DNA of 64,000 bases, taken from Cohnella rhizoplanae. GTDB lineage: Bacteria; Bacillota; Bacilli; Paenibacillales; Paenibacillaceae. Within the stretch, counting starts at the first letter, position 1. Each line of letters starts with the position of its first letter. The notes under the pieces were generated by a model, which saw only the letters and a program-made list of their open reading frames with translations, had not been told where the DNA came from and did no database searches. This document shows positions 53,377 to 63,207 of the stretch, piece after piece. The stretch spans positions 1 to 64,000 of the forward strand of contig NZ_CAOJCN010000017.1 in assembly GCF_948329515.1 (NCBI RefSeq), given 5' to 3'. Position numbers and translations under genes: made by a program.

Positions 53377-55713
53377 ATGGAGATGAAGTTGTATCAAATC
53401 CTTAAATCGAAAAAGTATTTGCTGCGCATCCTCCTTTCCATTTCGGTCATCACGGCGTTTATTTTGATCGGCTCATCCGTCTCCTTTTACTATCTGTCCA
53501 CCAAATCCATCATCAAAATGCAAAAGGAATACCACGAGGCCACCCTGGCGCAGATCAACTATAACATCTCCTATATGGACGAGATCGCGAAGAACATGAT
53601 TACCTTCCTGTTCTGGGACTCCGAGCTTACCGCCCTGAGAACGGATGAGAACGTCGAGATTCTGGATCTGGTGAAGAAGCTGAACAAGCTGGACACCATC
53701 GTGAGATCAAGCTCATTCCTGGATTCGATCGTCGTTTATAACGGCCATTCCAAGCAGCTCTTATCGGGCGGCAATGCCAAGTTCAGAAGCCAGGTTAGCG
53801 AAGAGTCCCGGCGATTGCTTCAATACCTGAATCACGCGGACATACAAAAGATGAAGCTCGTCCCCATGAAATTAACGGATTCGAGCACGAATATCGATTG
53901 GTTCTCCTATATCATCTATGAAGAGCTGGGACCGTATTCAGCCGGCGATAGCGCGCTGATCATTAATATTAAGCCGGAGTGGCTAATCAACAACATCAAG
54001 TTGATCAACGAATGGGCCGTCAAGCAAGAAGGCGCGATCATCCTGATGGACAAGGAAGGAAATAGGCTGAGCTCGAACGGCAAGCCGGGGGAGGATACGG
54101 AGCCGCTGCGGGCGGCGATTGAACAACATGCCGTACAGAATAGCTCGGGCGGCTATTTCATTCACGAGATCGGCGGCGAAAAACAAATCGTCTCGTATTC
54201 AAGCACGATTATTCCGGACTGGTATGCGGTAAGCTTGCAGCCTTATTCCGCCGTCATTCACAACACGCGACAAATCCGCAAATTGTCCATCGCGACCACC
54301 GTCATCTTCCTGTTGATGGCCGCCGTCGCTTCGTTTTTCGTGTCCCGTCGGTTGTATATGCCGGTGGGCCGTCTCTTCAGTCAGGTGAGGATCGGGCACG
54401 GCCACGAAGACAACACCGGCAAAGACGAGCTGTCTTTCTTGTCCGACACGTACAAGAGGGTCATGGATAACCTGCATGAGGTCACGCGGTTCCAGACCGA
54501 TCATCGGGACATCGTGCAGATGTATTACTTCAGGAAAGTGCTTGCCGAGAGCGCGGATTACAATCAGGAACGATTCACCTCGACTGTGCGGCTGAACGGG
54601 CTTAACATCAGCGAGGAAGGCTCTTATTGCTTGCTGCTGATCTCGATGGACGGCATCGGGAAAATGAGCCGGCTGCTGCAAGCAAACGACATCAAGCTTT
54701 TCCACTTTGCGATCATGAACATCGCGGAAGAGATTATTAACCAAGAATACCGCTGCACGGGCGCCGAGATGAGAGCGGATCATCTCGTCTTCCTCGTGAG
54801 CGCCGGGCAAGCCCTGGATGCCGATCGATTGGTGGAGATGGTCAAGCAGATCCAGAACACCCTTTCCCGCTACTATAAGATTACGGCGAGCGCCGCCCTC
54901 AGCGATCCGTTCGACCGATATACGGAGATCACCGAGCAGTATGGCAGGACCCAGCAAGCGATTCGGTACAAGCTTGTGTTCGGCAGGGAGTCCATCATAA
55001 CGCCCGGCATGATGGAGGACAATATCCGCCACGCCCCTTCGCACATGCCGCCGGAATTGGAGAGGAAGATCGTCGAGGGCATTAAATCGGGCGATTCGCA
55101 GCGGATCGATGCCTCCTTGGACAAGTTTGTTCAGTACCTCGCTAGCTGCCCTTACGATCAGATCATGACGAATATCATGCAGATCACGATCACCATCAGG
55201 CAGACGTTAAAGGAAATGAACGACCACCGCGTGCTGCCGATCGATATCGACATGAATGCGCTCAGCATGAGAATCTGGGAAATGGAATCGCTGGAAGAGA
55301 TCCGTCAGGTCATCCTGCAAAGCATGAAGGAAATCAACCAGCAGAAAACCGACGATTCGGGGGGGCGCAACGATATTCTCGTCACCACCATCAAGGATAT
55401 CGTGAGGCAGAATCATGCGGATCTCAACTTAAGCCTGCAAACGATTGCGACGATGATGAAGCTGTCCGCCGACTATATGGGCCGAATGTTCAAGAAAAGC
55501 GAAATGATGTCCGTCGCCGACTACATCAACGAGGTCCGGTTGAACCATGCCAAGGAAATGCTGGAAAACGAGAAATACACGATAACCGAGATCATGGAAA
55601 AAGTCGGATTCGCCAATCAGAGCTACTTTTTTAAATTGTTCAAGAAGAAGTTAGGCTCTACGCCGGGCGACTACCGTTTGAAAAAATCGCTGCACAAACA
55701 AGGATTGTCGTAG
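53377..55713 (+). CDS. Membrane sensor/AraC one-component regulator (locus C)
   Basis: 778 residues. Two membrane segments (about 18-42 and 307-325) enclose an external sensor domain like that of YesM kinases, followed by a ~250-residue middle region and an AraC domain with two HTHs at the C-terminus (LQTIATMMKLSADYMGRMF, ITEIMEKVGFANQSYFFKLF). No kinase or receiver motifs, so it senses and binds DNA in one polypeptide, as in YesS-type proteins. It precedes the locus C transporter genes. Confidence 0.9.
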   Translation: MEMKLYQILKSKKYLLRILLSISVITAFILIGSSVSFYYLSTKSIIKMQKEYHEATLAQINYNISYMDEIAKNMITFLFWDSELTALRTDENVEILDLVKKLNKLDTIVRSSSFLDSIVVYNGHSKQLLSGGNAKFRSQVSEESRRLLQYLNHADIQKMKLVPMKLTDSSTNIDWFSYIIYEELGPYSAGDSALIINIKPEWLINNIKLINEWAVKQEGAIILMDKEGNRLSSNGKPGEDTEPLRAAIEQHAVQNSSGGYFIHEIGGEKQIVSYSSTIIPDWYAVSLQPYSAVIHNTRQIRKLSIATTVIFLLMAAVASFFVSRRLYMPVGRLFSQVRIGHGHEDNTGKDELSFLSDTYKRVMDNLHEVTRFQTDHRDIVQMYYFRKVLAESADYNQERFTSTVRLNGLNISEEGSYCLLLISMDGIGKMSRLLQANDIKLFHFAIMNIAEEIINQEYRCTGAEMRADHLVFLVSAGQALDADRLVEMVKQIQNTLSRYYKITASAALSDPFDRYTEITEQYGRTQQAIRYKLVFGRESIITPGMMEDNIRHAPSHMPPELERKIVEGIKSGDSQRIDASLDKFVQYLASCPYDQIMTNIMQITITIRQTLKEMNDHRVLPIDIDMNALSMRIWEMESLEEIRQVILQSMKEINQQKTDDSGGRNDILVTTIKDIVRQNHADLNLSLQTIATMMKLSADYMGRMFKKSEMMSVADYINEVRLNHAKEMLENEKYTITEIMEKVGFANQSYFFKLFKKKLGSTPGDYRLKKSLHKQGLS

Positions 55714-55738
55714 GATCCGGAGGCTGTCTTGCGGCTGG

Positions 55739-55762
55739 CGCCCGCAGGGCGGCTATTTTTTT
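55739..55762 (+). terminator. Weak terminator after the locus C regulator
   Basis: 5-bp stem CGCCC / GGGCG with loop GCA, followed by seven Ts after GCTA. Confidence 0.5.
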
Positions 55763-55846
55763 GCGGCTGCACGTTCACGTAAAGAAAACCCCGAAAATTG
55801 CACGCGATTCACCTAATTATTCCGGGATTTTGCACTAGGAAAAAGA

Positions 55847-56830
55847 ATGGAATTTGATGACAATGAAGGCAGCAAACCAACTATGGGATTTGACGAGGTG
55901 AACGAATTGGGGAAGCGAATCAGAAGCGAATGGGGCTTATTTAAAAAAAATTACGAGCTGTTTACCTTGGGATTGCCGGGACTCGCGTTCATCTTCATCT
56001 TTTCCTACTTGCCCATGCTGGGGATCATCATGGCGTTCAAGGATTTTCATTACGATAAAGGGATCTGGGGAAGCGCATGGGTCGGGTTCAAAAACTTCGA
56101 ATTCTTTTTCGTTTCCGATACCGCGTTCAGGATTACCCGCAATACCGTGTTGTACCAAGCCGGATATCTTTTCTTTACGACCGTCTTCTCCCTGGCCTTC
56201 GCCGTCATGCTGAACGAGATATCGAGAAAATCGGTCAAGGTGTATCAGACCGCTTTGTTTCTACCCTATTTCTTATCCTGGGTCGTCGTGTATTACATCG
56301 TATTCACGCTGCTGGATCTGAAAAACGGGTTGCTGAACACCGTGCTTGCCGCATTCGGCGCCGAGCCGCACAACTGGTATCTGGAGTCGGGGCCCTGGCC
56401 GTACATCCTGAACATCGTGAGCCTGTGGAAAAATATCGGCTTCAGCACCCTCGTCTATTTTGCCGCCATCATCGCGATCAGCCCGGAATATTATGAAGCC
56501 GCCCGCATCGACGGGGCAACGAGATGGCAAATGGCCAGAAAGATTACGATTCCGCTCATAACGCCGATCATCTCGATCCTGCTCATTCTATCCGTCGGAG
56601 GTTTGGTCTCGGGAGACTTCGGACTGCACTACTTCATCCCGAACAACTCGGGGATGACGTTCCCGACGACCGACATTATCGACACGTACGTGTACCGGGC
56701 GCTCACCAAGTTGGGCGACGTAGGCATGGCTTCGGCAGTCGGATTGTTTCAATCCACGGTAGGATTGGTCCTGGTGCTGCTCGCGAATGCGATGGCCAAG
56801 CGGCTGAACCCGGAAAATTCACTATGGTAG
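55847..56830 (+). CDS. Sugar ABC permease, LplB type (locus C)
   Basis: 327 residues with AGGAAAAA before the ATG. Six membrane segments; LGLPGLAFIFIFSYLPMLGIIMAFKDF is the typical start and EAARIDGATRWQMARKITIPLI the EAA loop. It resembles LplB-type permeases of pectin/rhamnogalacturonan importers. Confidence 0.92.
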   Translation: MEFDDNEGSKPTMGFDEVNELGKRIRSEWGLFKKNYELFTLGLPGLAFIFIFSYLPMLGIIMAFKDFHYDKGIWGSAWVGFKNFEFFFVSDTAFRITRNTVLYQAGYLFFTTVFSLAFAVMLNEISRKSVKVYQTALFLPYFLSWVVVYYIVFTLLDLKNGLLNTVLAAFGAEPHNWYLESGPWPYILNIVSLWKNIGFSTLVYFAAIIAISPEYYEAARIDGATRWQMARKITIPLITPIISILLILSVGGLVSGDFGLHYFIPNNSGMTFPTTDIIDTYVYRALTKLGDVGMASAVGLFQSTVGLVLVLLANAMAKRLNPENSLW

Positions 56831-56838
56831 GTGATCCT

Positions 56839-57732
56839 GTGACGCCGGCTGCGAACCAAACATCCATGGCGAATATCCTCATTCATGCTTTGTTTATCGT
56901 GGTATTTCTGGCGATGCTGCTGCCTTTCCTGCTGGTCCTCGCCATCTCCGTCACGCAGGAGAATTCCTTGATCCGGCACGGCTACCGGTTAATCCCCGCC
57001 GTATTCAGCCTGGATGCGTATTCTTACATCTTCAGGTCGCCGCTGCTTCTCGTGCGGGCCTACTGGATCACGATCCAGACGACGATTCTCGGGACGCTGG
57101 GGAGCCTCATTCTCACCTCGCTGACGGCTTACGTGGTTTCCCGCAAGGATTACCGCTATGTGCGCGGCACGACCTTCTACGTATTTTTCACCATGTTGTT
57201 TAACGGGGGTCTCGTTCCTTCCTATATCTTGATGACGCAGTATCTTCATCTGAAGGATACCATCTGGGCGCTTATTCTGCCGGGCATGCTGACTCCCTTT
57301 TATATCTTGATCATGAAGGGATTTATCGGGGAGATTCCCCGCGAGCTCATCGAGTCGGCCAAGGTGGACGGCGCGAGGGAATGGCGGATTTTTTTCCGGA
57401 TCGTGCTGCCCTTGTCCAAGCCCGCGCTCGCGACGCTCGGTTTGTTCATCGCCTTTAACTATTGGAACTCCTGGTTCCCGGCGCTCTTGTACGTCAACAA
57501 CGAGCGACTGGTCCCGATACAGCTTCTGCTTACCCGCATGATGAACACGATTAACTTTCTGAGCACCAATTCGCAGTTCATGTCCGGCATCTCGATCGAT
57601 ACCTCCAAGTTCCCCAACCTGTCGGCGAGGATGGCCATGACCGTTCTGGCGGCAGGTCCGATGATGTTCGTATTCCCGTTCTTTCAGAAATACTTCGTCA
57701 AAGGATTAACGGTTGGCTCGTTGAAAGGCTAA
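56839..57732 (+). CDS. Sugar ABC permease, YtcP type (locus C)
   Basis: 297 residues from GTG 56839 (GGTGATC upstream); ATG 56824, overlapping the upstream stop, is also possible. Six membrane segments, EAA loop (ESAKVDGAREWRIFFRIVLPLS), C-terminus FFQKYFVKGLTVGSLKG. Second half of the locus C importer. Confidence 0.9.
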   Translation: MTPAANQTSMANILIHALFIVVFLAMLLPFLLVLAISVTQENSLIRHGYRLIPAVFSLDAYSYIFRSPLLLVRAYWITIQTTILGTLGSLILTSLTAYVVSRKDYRYVRGTTFYVFFTMLFNGGLVPSYILMTQYLHLKDTIWALILPGMLTPFYILIMKGFIGEIPRELIESAKVDGAREWRIFFRIVLPLSKPALATLGLFIAFNYWNSWFPALLYVNNERLVPIQLLLTRMMNTINFLSTNSQFMSGISIDTSKFPNLSARMAMTVLAAGPMMFVFPFFQKYFVKGLTVGSLKG

Positions 57733-57818
57733 ACTGCGGAATTAGTATCCGCAAGGGCCCTGCGGATATTTAATTTGATTGGCCATGCACGTATCACTAA
57801 ACGGGAGGTCAGCTTGTA

Positions 57819-59348
57819 ATGCCAACAAAAAAAATCAGTCAGCGGAAGTTAGGAATCGTATTGATGCTCTTAGCGCTTTTTGTAAGCGCTTGTTCATCCA
57901 AGGCGGATTCTCCTTCGGCATCCGGGGAGTCAGACGCTCCGTCATCCGGATCGTCCGGGAGCGCGGCGGCGCCAAGCGCCGAACTGCCTCCCGTCAAGTT
58001 GACCTATTATTTCCCGCAGGGGGAGCTGCAGAAGGACTACGCTTCCGTCGAAGAGGCCGTCAATCAATATATTCAGCCGAAGTTGAACGCGACGGTCAAA
58101 TTCATGCCCGTGGTATTCGGCGATTACGAACAAAAGCTGAACACCATCGTATCGTCGGGAGAAAACTTCGATATCGGCTGGACGTCCAACTGGATGTTCA
58201 ACTACGAGAGCAACGCGGAAAAAGGCGCTTTTCAGGATCTGGGCGAGCTGCTCCCTAAATACGGCGCCGATTTCATGAAAAGCTTGCCTGAATCCGTCAT
58301 CGAAGGCTCCAAAACGTCGAAGGGCAAGCTGATGGCGATACCGAACTACCAAGTGGCGGCTAAAGCCTTTGGCTTCGTCATTCAGAAGGAATACCTCGAG
58401 AAATATAATTTCGATGTCAATTCGATCAAGTCGTTCGAGGACTTGGAGCCCTTCCTGGAAGTGATTAAGAAAAACGAACCGGACGCGATCCCCTACTTCT
58501 CCTTAGGCAATTCCTTTTCGGCCATCGCTCATGGCTATGCGGGCATCGATAATACGTACTACAAGAAGGGCGATCCGGACTATAAGCTCATTCAACTGGA
58601 GTCGGTGCCGGAGTATATGACGCATACCCAGATGCTGTACGATTGGTTCAACAAAGGATATATCCCCAAAGACGTCGCCACCGCGAACTTCGATGAGACG
58701 CTGAAAACGGGAAAAATCGTCTCCTATGTCGACTGGACCCTGCAGCCTGGCGGTGAAGCGAATATTTTCAGCCATAACGGCGGGCACGAGGTGGTATTCG
58801 TTCCGCTGACGCAGCCTGAATTCTCGGGCGTCCAGCCGACGATGACCTTTATCAGCCGCACCTCCAAAAATCCGGAGAGAGCCATGATGTTCCTGAACCT
58901 GATGAACACGGATTCTAAATTGTTCAATCTGATGGCGTACGGGATCGAAGGCAAGCATTATGACAAAGTCGGAGCGAATACCATCAAGCTCAAGCCGGAG
59001 GGCGGCTATGCCCCCGACGTAGGTTGGGCGATGGGCAACGTCATCATCGGTTATCTGAAGGAAGGCCAGCCGGAGGATACGTGGCAAAAAACGATCGAGC
59101 TCAACAATACGGCTTTTGTACCGGATATCTTCGGCTTCAGCTTCGATCCTTCCGGGGTCAAGACGGAAATAGCCAACCTCGACGCCGTATTCAAGGAATA
59201 CGATGACGCGGTGAAGTCGGGATCCGTCGACCCGGCCGTCTATCTGCCCAAGATGGTCAATGCGCTAAAGAAAGCAGGCTCGGAAAAGGTGCTGCAGGAA
59301 CGGCAAAAACAGCTGGACGAATGGTTGAAGAGCAAGGGAAAAAAGTAA
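57819..59348 (+). CDS. Binding lipoprotein with DUF3502 C-terminus (locus C)
   Basis: 509 residues. Lipobox VSAC (Cys25), a Ser-rich linker, a binding-protein fold and a C-terminal DUF3502-type segment (GFSFDPSGVKTEIANLDAVFKEY). This differs from the binding proteins of loci A and B. It delivers the solute to the locus C permeases; pectin-type oligosaccharides are suggested by the lyase-like gene that follows. Confidence 0.9.
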   Translation: MPTKKISQRKLGIVLMLLALFVSACSSKADSPSASGESDAPSSGSSGSAAAPSAELPPVKLTYYFPQGELQKDYASVEEAVNQYIQPKLNATVKFMPVVFGDYEQKLNTIVSSGENFDIGWTSNWMFNYESNAEKGAFQDLGELLPKYGADFMKSLPESVIEGSKTSKGKLMAIPNYQVAAKAFGFVIQKEYLEKYNFDVNSIKSFEDLEPFLEVIKKNEPDAIPYFSLGNSFSAIAHGYAGIDNTYYKKGDPDYKLIQLESVPEYMTHTQMLYDWFNKGYIPKDVATANFDETLKTGKIVSYVDWTLQPGGEANIFSHNGGHEVVFVPLTQPEFSGVQPTMTFISRTSKNPERAMMFLNLMNTDSKLFNLMAYGIEGKHYDKVGANTIKLKPEGGYAPDVGWAMGNVIIGYLKEGQPEDTWQKTIELNNTAFVPDIFGFSFDPSGVKTEIANLDAVFKEYDDAVKSGSVDPAVYLPKMVNALKKAGSEKVLQERQKQLDEWLKSKGKK

Positions 59349-59380
59349 CGCATTCCACTTTCGATAAGGAGAAGTGAATC

Positions 59381-61891
59381 ATGCGAAAAATTTTCGGAAC
59401 GATGCTCGGTTTAGTTTTGTCCGCGAGTCTGGTATTTACCGTAGCGCCCATGAACAGAGCGAACGCGGCTACGATTAACGTGAGCGGCTTCACGGCCGCG
59501 GCGATCAATAATGCGATTACCGCAGCCGCATCCGGAGACACCGTCTACTTTCCAGCCGGGACTTACAACATTACCTCTCCCATTACAGCGAAGTCGGGCA
59601 TTAAACTGATCGGCGCGAGTCAGGCCACCACCATCATAAAGTACACGGGAACTTCCGAAGCGGCAATGCTGTATACCAACGGCGCTTCGAATCTGGAGAT
59701 CTCCAACTTAACCTTCGACGGCAACAACAACGTGAATGCCGCGCAAGGAATCGATGGGACGAACGGTACGGCATTGTGGATTCACCATAATACGTTCAAG
59801 AACTTCACGGGCTCCGCTCCGGACGATTGGGGACCGATGGGCATTACTTTTTATGGAGACGTGGCCACGCAATCAGGCGGGGTGACCAACTCCACGATCG
59901 AATCCAACACCTTCACCAATATTGCCGTCAATTCGAATTGGGGAGGGGCGATCCGGTTCGAGAGCGGTTCCTCCGGCAACAAAATTATCGGAAATTCGAT
60001 CACGAATACGGGGCGCGGAGGCATCTTCTGCGCCGCCGGTTCAACGAATACGGTAATTCGCGGCAATACGATTGCGGGAAGCGGACAGTCCGCGGAGGGA
60101 CTCGGGATCGAGCTGTATAACGGCTGCAATAATTCCATCGTGGAAGACAACGTTGTCGATCACTGGATCAGCCTGGACTCCACCAACAACGTGAGCATTC
60201 GCCGCAACACCATCGGCAGCACGACCGTATTGGGTACGCCGGGGATCGAGATCATTAAATCCTCCTACGTCGTCTCGACCGACAACACGATCAATGGCGG
60301 CCAGGCGTTCGGATTCTCCATCGCATCGCCGGCGTCCCAAGCCGACGGCTACAATTTTTACGGGAATAACACCGTGAGCAACATGACGCAGTGGGGGATT
60401 CAGCTCCAGGGCGCGGCTGGCGGCGATATTCTCAATCAATACTTTTATAACAACCGTTTCCTGAATACGTACGTCAACCATCCGAGCGCGCCATATCCCG
60501 GATACGCGGGCCATGGCTTCCGTACGAACGGCTATACGAAGAACGTAACGCTCGAGAGCAACGAGATGTCGAGCAATCAGGCATACGGCATCGAATTCGC
60601 GCCGAATGCCGGCGTGGAAGGGTACAGCTTCGTCAACAATAAGATTCAAAACAACGCGGGCGCTTCGATTAACGTCGATCCGAGCATGAGCAACCTGGAA
60701 TGGAGCGGGAATACGGTGTCGGGCAACGGTACCAATACCCAGCTGACCTCCAGAGGCTACGCCGGCAATGCGAAGCCAACCGCCAACTTCACGGCCAGCG
60801 CCACTTCCGTGAATACCAATCAGACGGTCACGTTCACGAATACGTCTACCGATAACGGCAGCATCGCGAAGTCTCTGTGGGACTTTGGCGACGGCATTCC
60901 GGTATCCACGAACGGAACCGGCAGCGTGTCCCACGCTTATCCGAACGCCGGTACGTACAAGGTCACGCTGATCGTATGGGACAACACGGGCAGAGCGGCG
61001 CGAAAGGAAACGACGATCACCGTGGGGGCGACGACCTCGGTGCAGATCAAGCTTACGGGAACCATCTTCAGCGACGGGGGCGGGGCACAGGGCACGACTC
61101 CGACCGCCAACAAAGTATATGACGGCAACACCGCGACCTTCTACGATGCGGCCACGGCCACGGGCGCGTACGCCGGTATCGATCTGGACGCCGGCAATGC
61201 CAAGGCCATAACGAAAATCAGGTTTTATCCGAGGGACGGCCAAGCGGCCCGCATGGTCGGAGGCAAGTTCCAGGGGTCCAATACGAGCAGCAGCAGCGGA
61301 TTCACGGACTTGTACACCGTGACTACGCAGCCTGCTAATGCTGCCTGGGCTGAAGTCTCTATCTCCAACAGCACGCCTTACCGGTATTTAAGATACATCG
61401 CCGCCGGCGCGAATAGTTACGGCAATGTCAGCGAAGTGGAGTTTTACGCCACGGTCGCGGTTCCAACGACGCCGTCCGCTAAGCTTGCGGGAACGTTGTT
61501 CAGCGACGGGGGGGCGGCCTACGGAACGTCGACAGCCGATAAGGTATACGACGGCAATACCGCGACCTTCTACGACTCCGTGTCGACCACCGAGGTGTAT
61601 GCGGGGATCGATCTGGGCGCCGGCAATGCCAAGACGGTGACGGAAATCCGGTTCTATCCGAGAGCGACCACGGCGGAAACGTTGGCTCGCATGGTCGGCG
61701 CCAGGTTCCAGGGCTCCAACACGAGCAGCAGCAGCGGGTTTACGAACTTATATACCGTAAATGCGCTGCCCACCGCCGCAGGTTGGATTGAAGTGACTAT
61801 CTCCAGCAGCACGCCTTACCGATATCTGCGGTATATCGGCGGCAACGATAGTCACGGCAATGTCGGCGAGGTGGAGTTCTGGGGCTATTAA
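59381..61891 (+). CDS. Secreted parallel beta-helix protein with PKD and two discoidin-like domains
   Basis: 836 residues, AAGGAGA upstream. Signal peptide, then a right-handed beta-helix (about 35-460) with many N-x-I/T-ladders (SNLTFDGNN, IESNTFTNI, IRGNTIAGSG). It fits pectate lyase/polygalacturonase-like folds. A PKD domain follows (LWDFGDGIPVSTNGTGSVSHAYPNAGTYKVTLIV), then two related ~125-residue F5/8-type domains, both with VYDGNTATFYD and ARMVG. Polyuronide or similar glycan binding/cleavage outside the cell is inferred; catalytic residues are not assigned. Confidence 0.85.
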   Translation: MRKIFGTMLGLVLSASLVFTVAPMNRANAATINVSGFTAAAINNAITAAASGDTVYFPAGTYNITSPITAKSGIKLIGASQATTIIKYTGTSEAAMLYTNGASNLEISNLTFDGNNNVNAAQGIDGTNGTALWIHHNTFKNFTGSAPDDWGPMGITFYGDVATQSGGVTNSTIESNTFTNIAVNSNWGGAIRFESGSSGNKIIGNSITNTGRGGIFCAAGSTNTVIRGNTIAGSGQSAEGLGIELYNGCNNSIVEDNVVDHWISLDSTNNVSIRRNTIGSTTVLGTPGIEIIKSSYVVSTDNTINGGQAFGFSIASPASQADGYNFYGNNTVSNMTQWGIQLQGAAGGDILNQYFYNNRFLNTYVNHPSAPYPGYAGHGFRTNGYTKNVTLESNEMSSNQAYGIEFAPNAGVEGYSFVNNKIQNNAGASINVDPSMSNLEWSGNTVSGNGTNTQLTSRGYAGNAKPTANFTASATSVNTNQTVTFTNTSTDNGSIAKSLWDFGDGIPVSTNGTGSVSHAYPNAGTYKVTLIVWDNTGRAARKETTITVGATTSVQIKLTGTIFSDGGGAQGTTPTANKVYDGNTATFYDAATATGAYAGIDLDAGNAKAITKIRFYPRDGQAARMVGGKFQGSNTSSSSGFTDLYTVTTQPANAAWAEVSISNSTPYRYLRYIAAGANSYGNVSEVEFYATVAVPTTPSAKLAGTLFSDGGAAYGTSTADKVYDGNTATFYDSVSTTEVYAGIDLGAGNAKTVTEIRFYPRATTAETLARMVGARFQGSNTSSSSGFTNLYTVNALPTAAGWIEVTISSSTPYRYLRYIGGNDSHGNVGEVEFWGY

Positions 61892-62027
61892 GGCCGATGA
61901 ACGGCAGATTGGAGTATGACCGGACGGCGAGCGTCTGCGACGGGGCGCTGCCGGTCGGGGAATGAGTAACCGGCGGCATGACCGCTCTGAATAGCGTGAT
62001 CTCATTGAACGCCGGTTAAGCGGAGGA
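61892..62027. other. Intergenic stretch with a nested stem-loop
   Basis: No gene seen. ACCGGCG (61969-61975) pairs with CGCCGGT (62010-62016), with an inner CGCT/AGCG pair (61983-61986, 61993-61996), without a T-run. Confidence 0.45.
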
Positions 62028-62070
62028 AAGGTACGGTCCCCTGTAGAAGTACGGGGGGCCGTACCTTTTT
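62028..62070 (+). terminator. Terminator of locus C
   Basis: AAAGGTACGG...CCGTACCTTT stem with inner CCCC/GGGG, followed by TTTTTC. Confidence 0.88.
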
Positions 62071-62080
62071 CTCATTGGCA

Positions 62081-62366
62081 TCGAGGGAGTCGAGGGTGGC
62101 GTTAGTGCCCAAATGTAACTATCGCCGCGGCACTCGAGGGAGTCGAGGGTGTCGTTAGTGACCAAATGTAACTATCGGCGCGGCATCGAGGGAGTCGAGG
62201 GTGTCGTTAGTGACCAAATGTAACTATCGGCGCGGCATCGAGGGAGTCGAGGGTGCGTTAATGCCCAAATGTAACTAACGGCACGGCATCGGGGGCACGA
62301 GGGTGGCGTTAGTGACCAAATGTAACTATCGGCGCGGCATCGAGGGAGTCGAGGGTGGCGTTAGTA
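62081..62366. repeat. Tandem array with a 51-53 bp period
   Basis: About five and a half units, starting near 62081, 62134, 62186, 62238, 62289 and 62340. A unit reads TCGAGGGAGTCGAGGG, then CGTTAGT, GACCAAATGTAACTA and TCGGCGCGGCA; the GTTAGT/AACTA(AC) parts form inverted arms. Different in sequence from the array at 47.9 kb, but with the same unit length. No coding potential; it ends next to the Nif3-like stop codon. Confidence 0.9.
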
Positions 62367-62385
62367 CTTAAGGTACTTCCCCCAT

Positions 62386-63207
62386 CTACAGCAACCGCAG
62401 CGCCGGGCGGTCGGCGAGCCAATGGACCGGCACCTCGGGGCACGCGCGCCGAAGCCGCCGGGCCACGAGACACATGCCGGGCGCTTCGCTTTCGGCGTGG
62501 CCGATGAATAGCAGCGCCTTCGCCGCGCCCAGGCGCACGGCGTCCCGCACGTACTCGGGCGTCTCCCACTCGGGCCCTTCGCCGGCGACGAGCAGGTCCA
62601 GCCGCTGCTCGAGCAGAAGCGGCACCGCGAGCCCGCCGCCGCCCCGGTAGCCGGCGAGCACGCCGATGCGCCGGCAGATCGCGCCTGGGTCGCCCGCGAA
62701 GCGGACGGCCGACAGGCCGAGCCGCGACTTGACGTGCGCGGCCGTTTCGTCCGCCCGCATCGCCGGGACGGCGAGCACCGCCGCGGCGGGCAGCATCCGC
62801 TCGAGCGCCGCCTTCCAGCCGAGCGCCCGGACGAGGCCGAGCGTGATCGGATCGGGCGTCTCGCGATGGCAATAGTCATGATGGCGGTAGATGCTGATAC
62901 CGCTCCGGTGCAGCAAGTCCCGTTTGCGCGCATAGACGGGATCGTCCGCCGGGAGGCGCTCTGACATCCGATGGCTGTAGTAGACGCCCTCGTGGGCGAT
63001 GAGCAGATTGGCACCGAGCGCCGCCGTGCGCTCTATGATCTCGACCGACGGCATAAAGGCGACGGCCGCGCCGCTGACCGGCGTATCGGGATCGCCGGGT
63101 CCGAGCAGGACGTCGACCGTGTCCGCGACGGGCGGCGCGTCGCCGCGGAGCTGGTCGATGAGGTCGCGTATCGTTAGAGGCAGGGTAAGAGGCATAGACA
63201 GAATCAT
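62386..63207 (-). CDS. Nif3-like dinuclear metal-centre protein
   Basis: 273 residues (ATG 63207; ATG 63195 also possible). The Nif3/DUF34 fold: VDVLLGPGD near residue 30, NLLIAHEGVYYSHR with the metal His, LHRSGISIYRHHDYCH, and LLFIGHAESEAPGM near the C-terminus with a second His/Glu. The family forms toroidal hexamers with a two-metal site; proposed as a GTP cyclohydrolase-like or metal-chaperone activity, never settled. A short form without the PII-like insert. Confidence 0.83.
   Translation of the reverse strand: MILSMPLTLPLTIRDLIDQLRGDAPPVADTVDVLLGPGDPDTPVSGAAVAFMPSVEIIERTAALGANLLIAHEGVYYSHRMSERLPADDPVYARKRDLLHRSGISIYRHHDYCHRETPDPITLGLVRALGWKAALERMLPAAAVLAVPAMRADETAAHVKSRLGLSAVRFAGDPGAICRRIGVLAGYRGGGGLAVPLLLEQRLDLLVAGEGPEWETPEYVRDAVRLGAAKALLFIGHAESEAPGMCLVARRLRRACPEVPVHWLADRPALRLL

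Noticed and set aside
57880..57896. cre site in the locus C binding-protein gene
   Set aside because: TGTAAGCGCTTG has only part of the consensus and lies inside the signal-peptide codons.
62081..62366. CRISPR array or minisatellite coding region
   Set aside because: Whole 52-base units repeat with few changes and there is no open frame or unique spacer.
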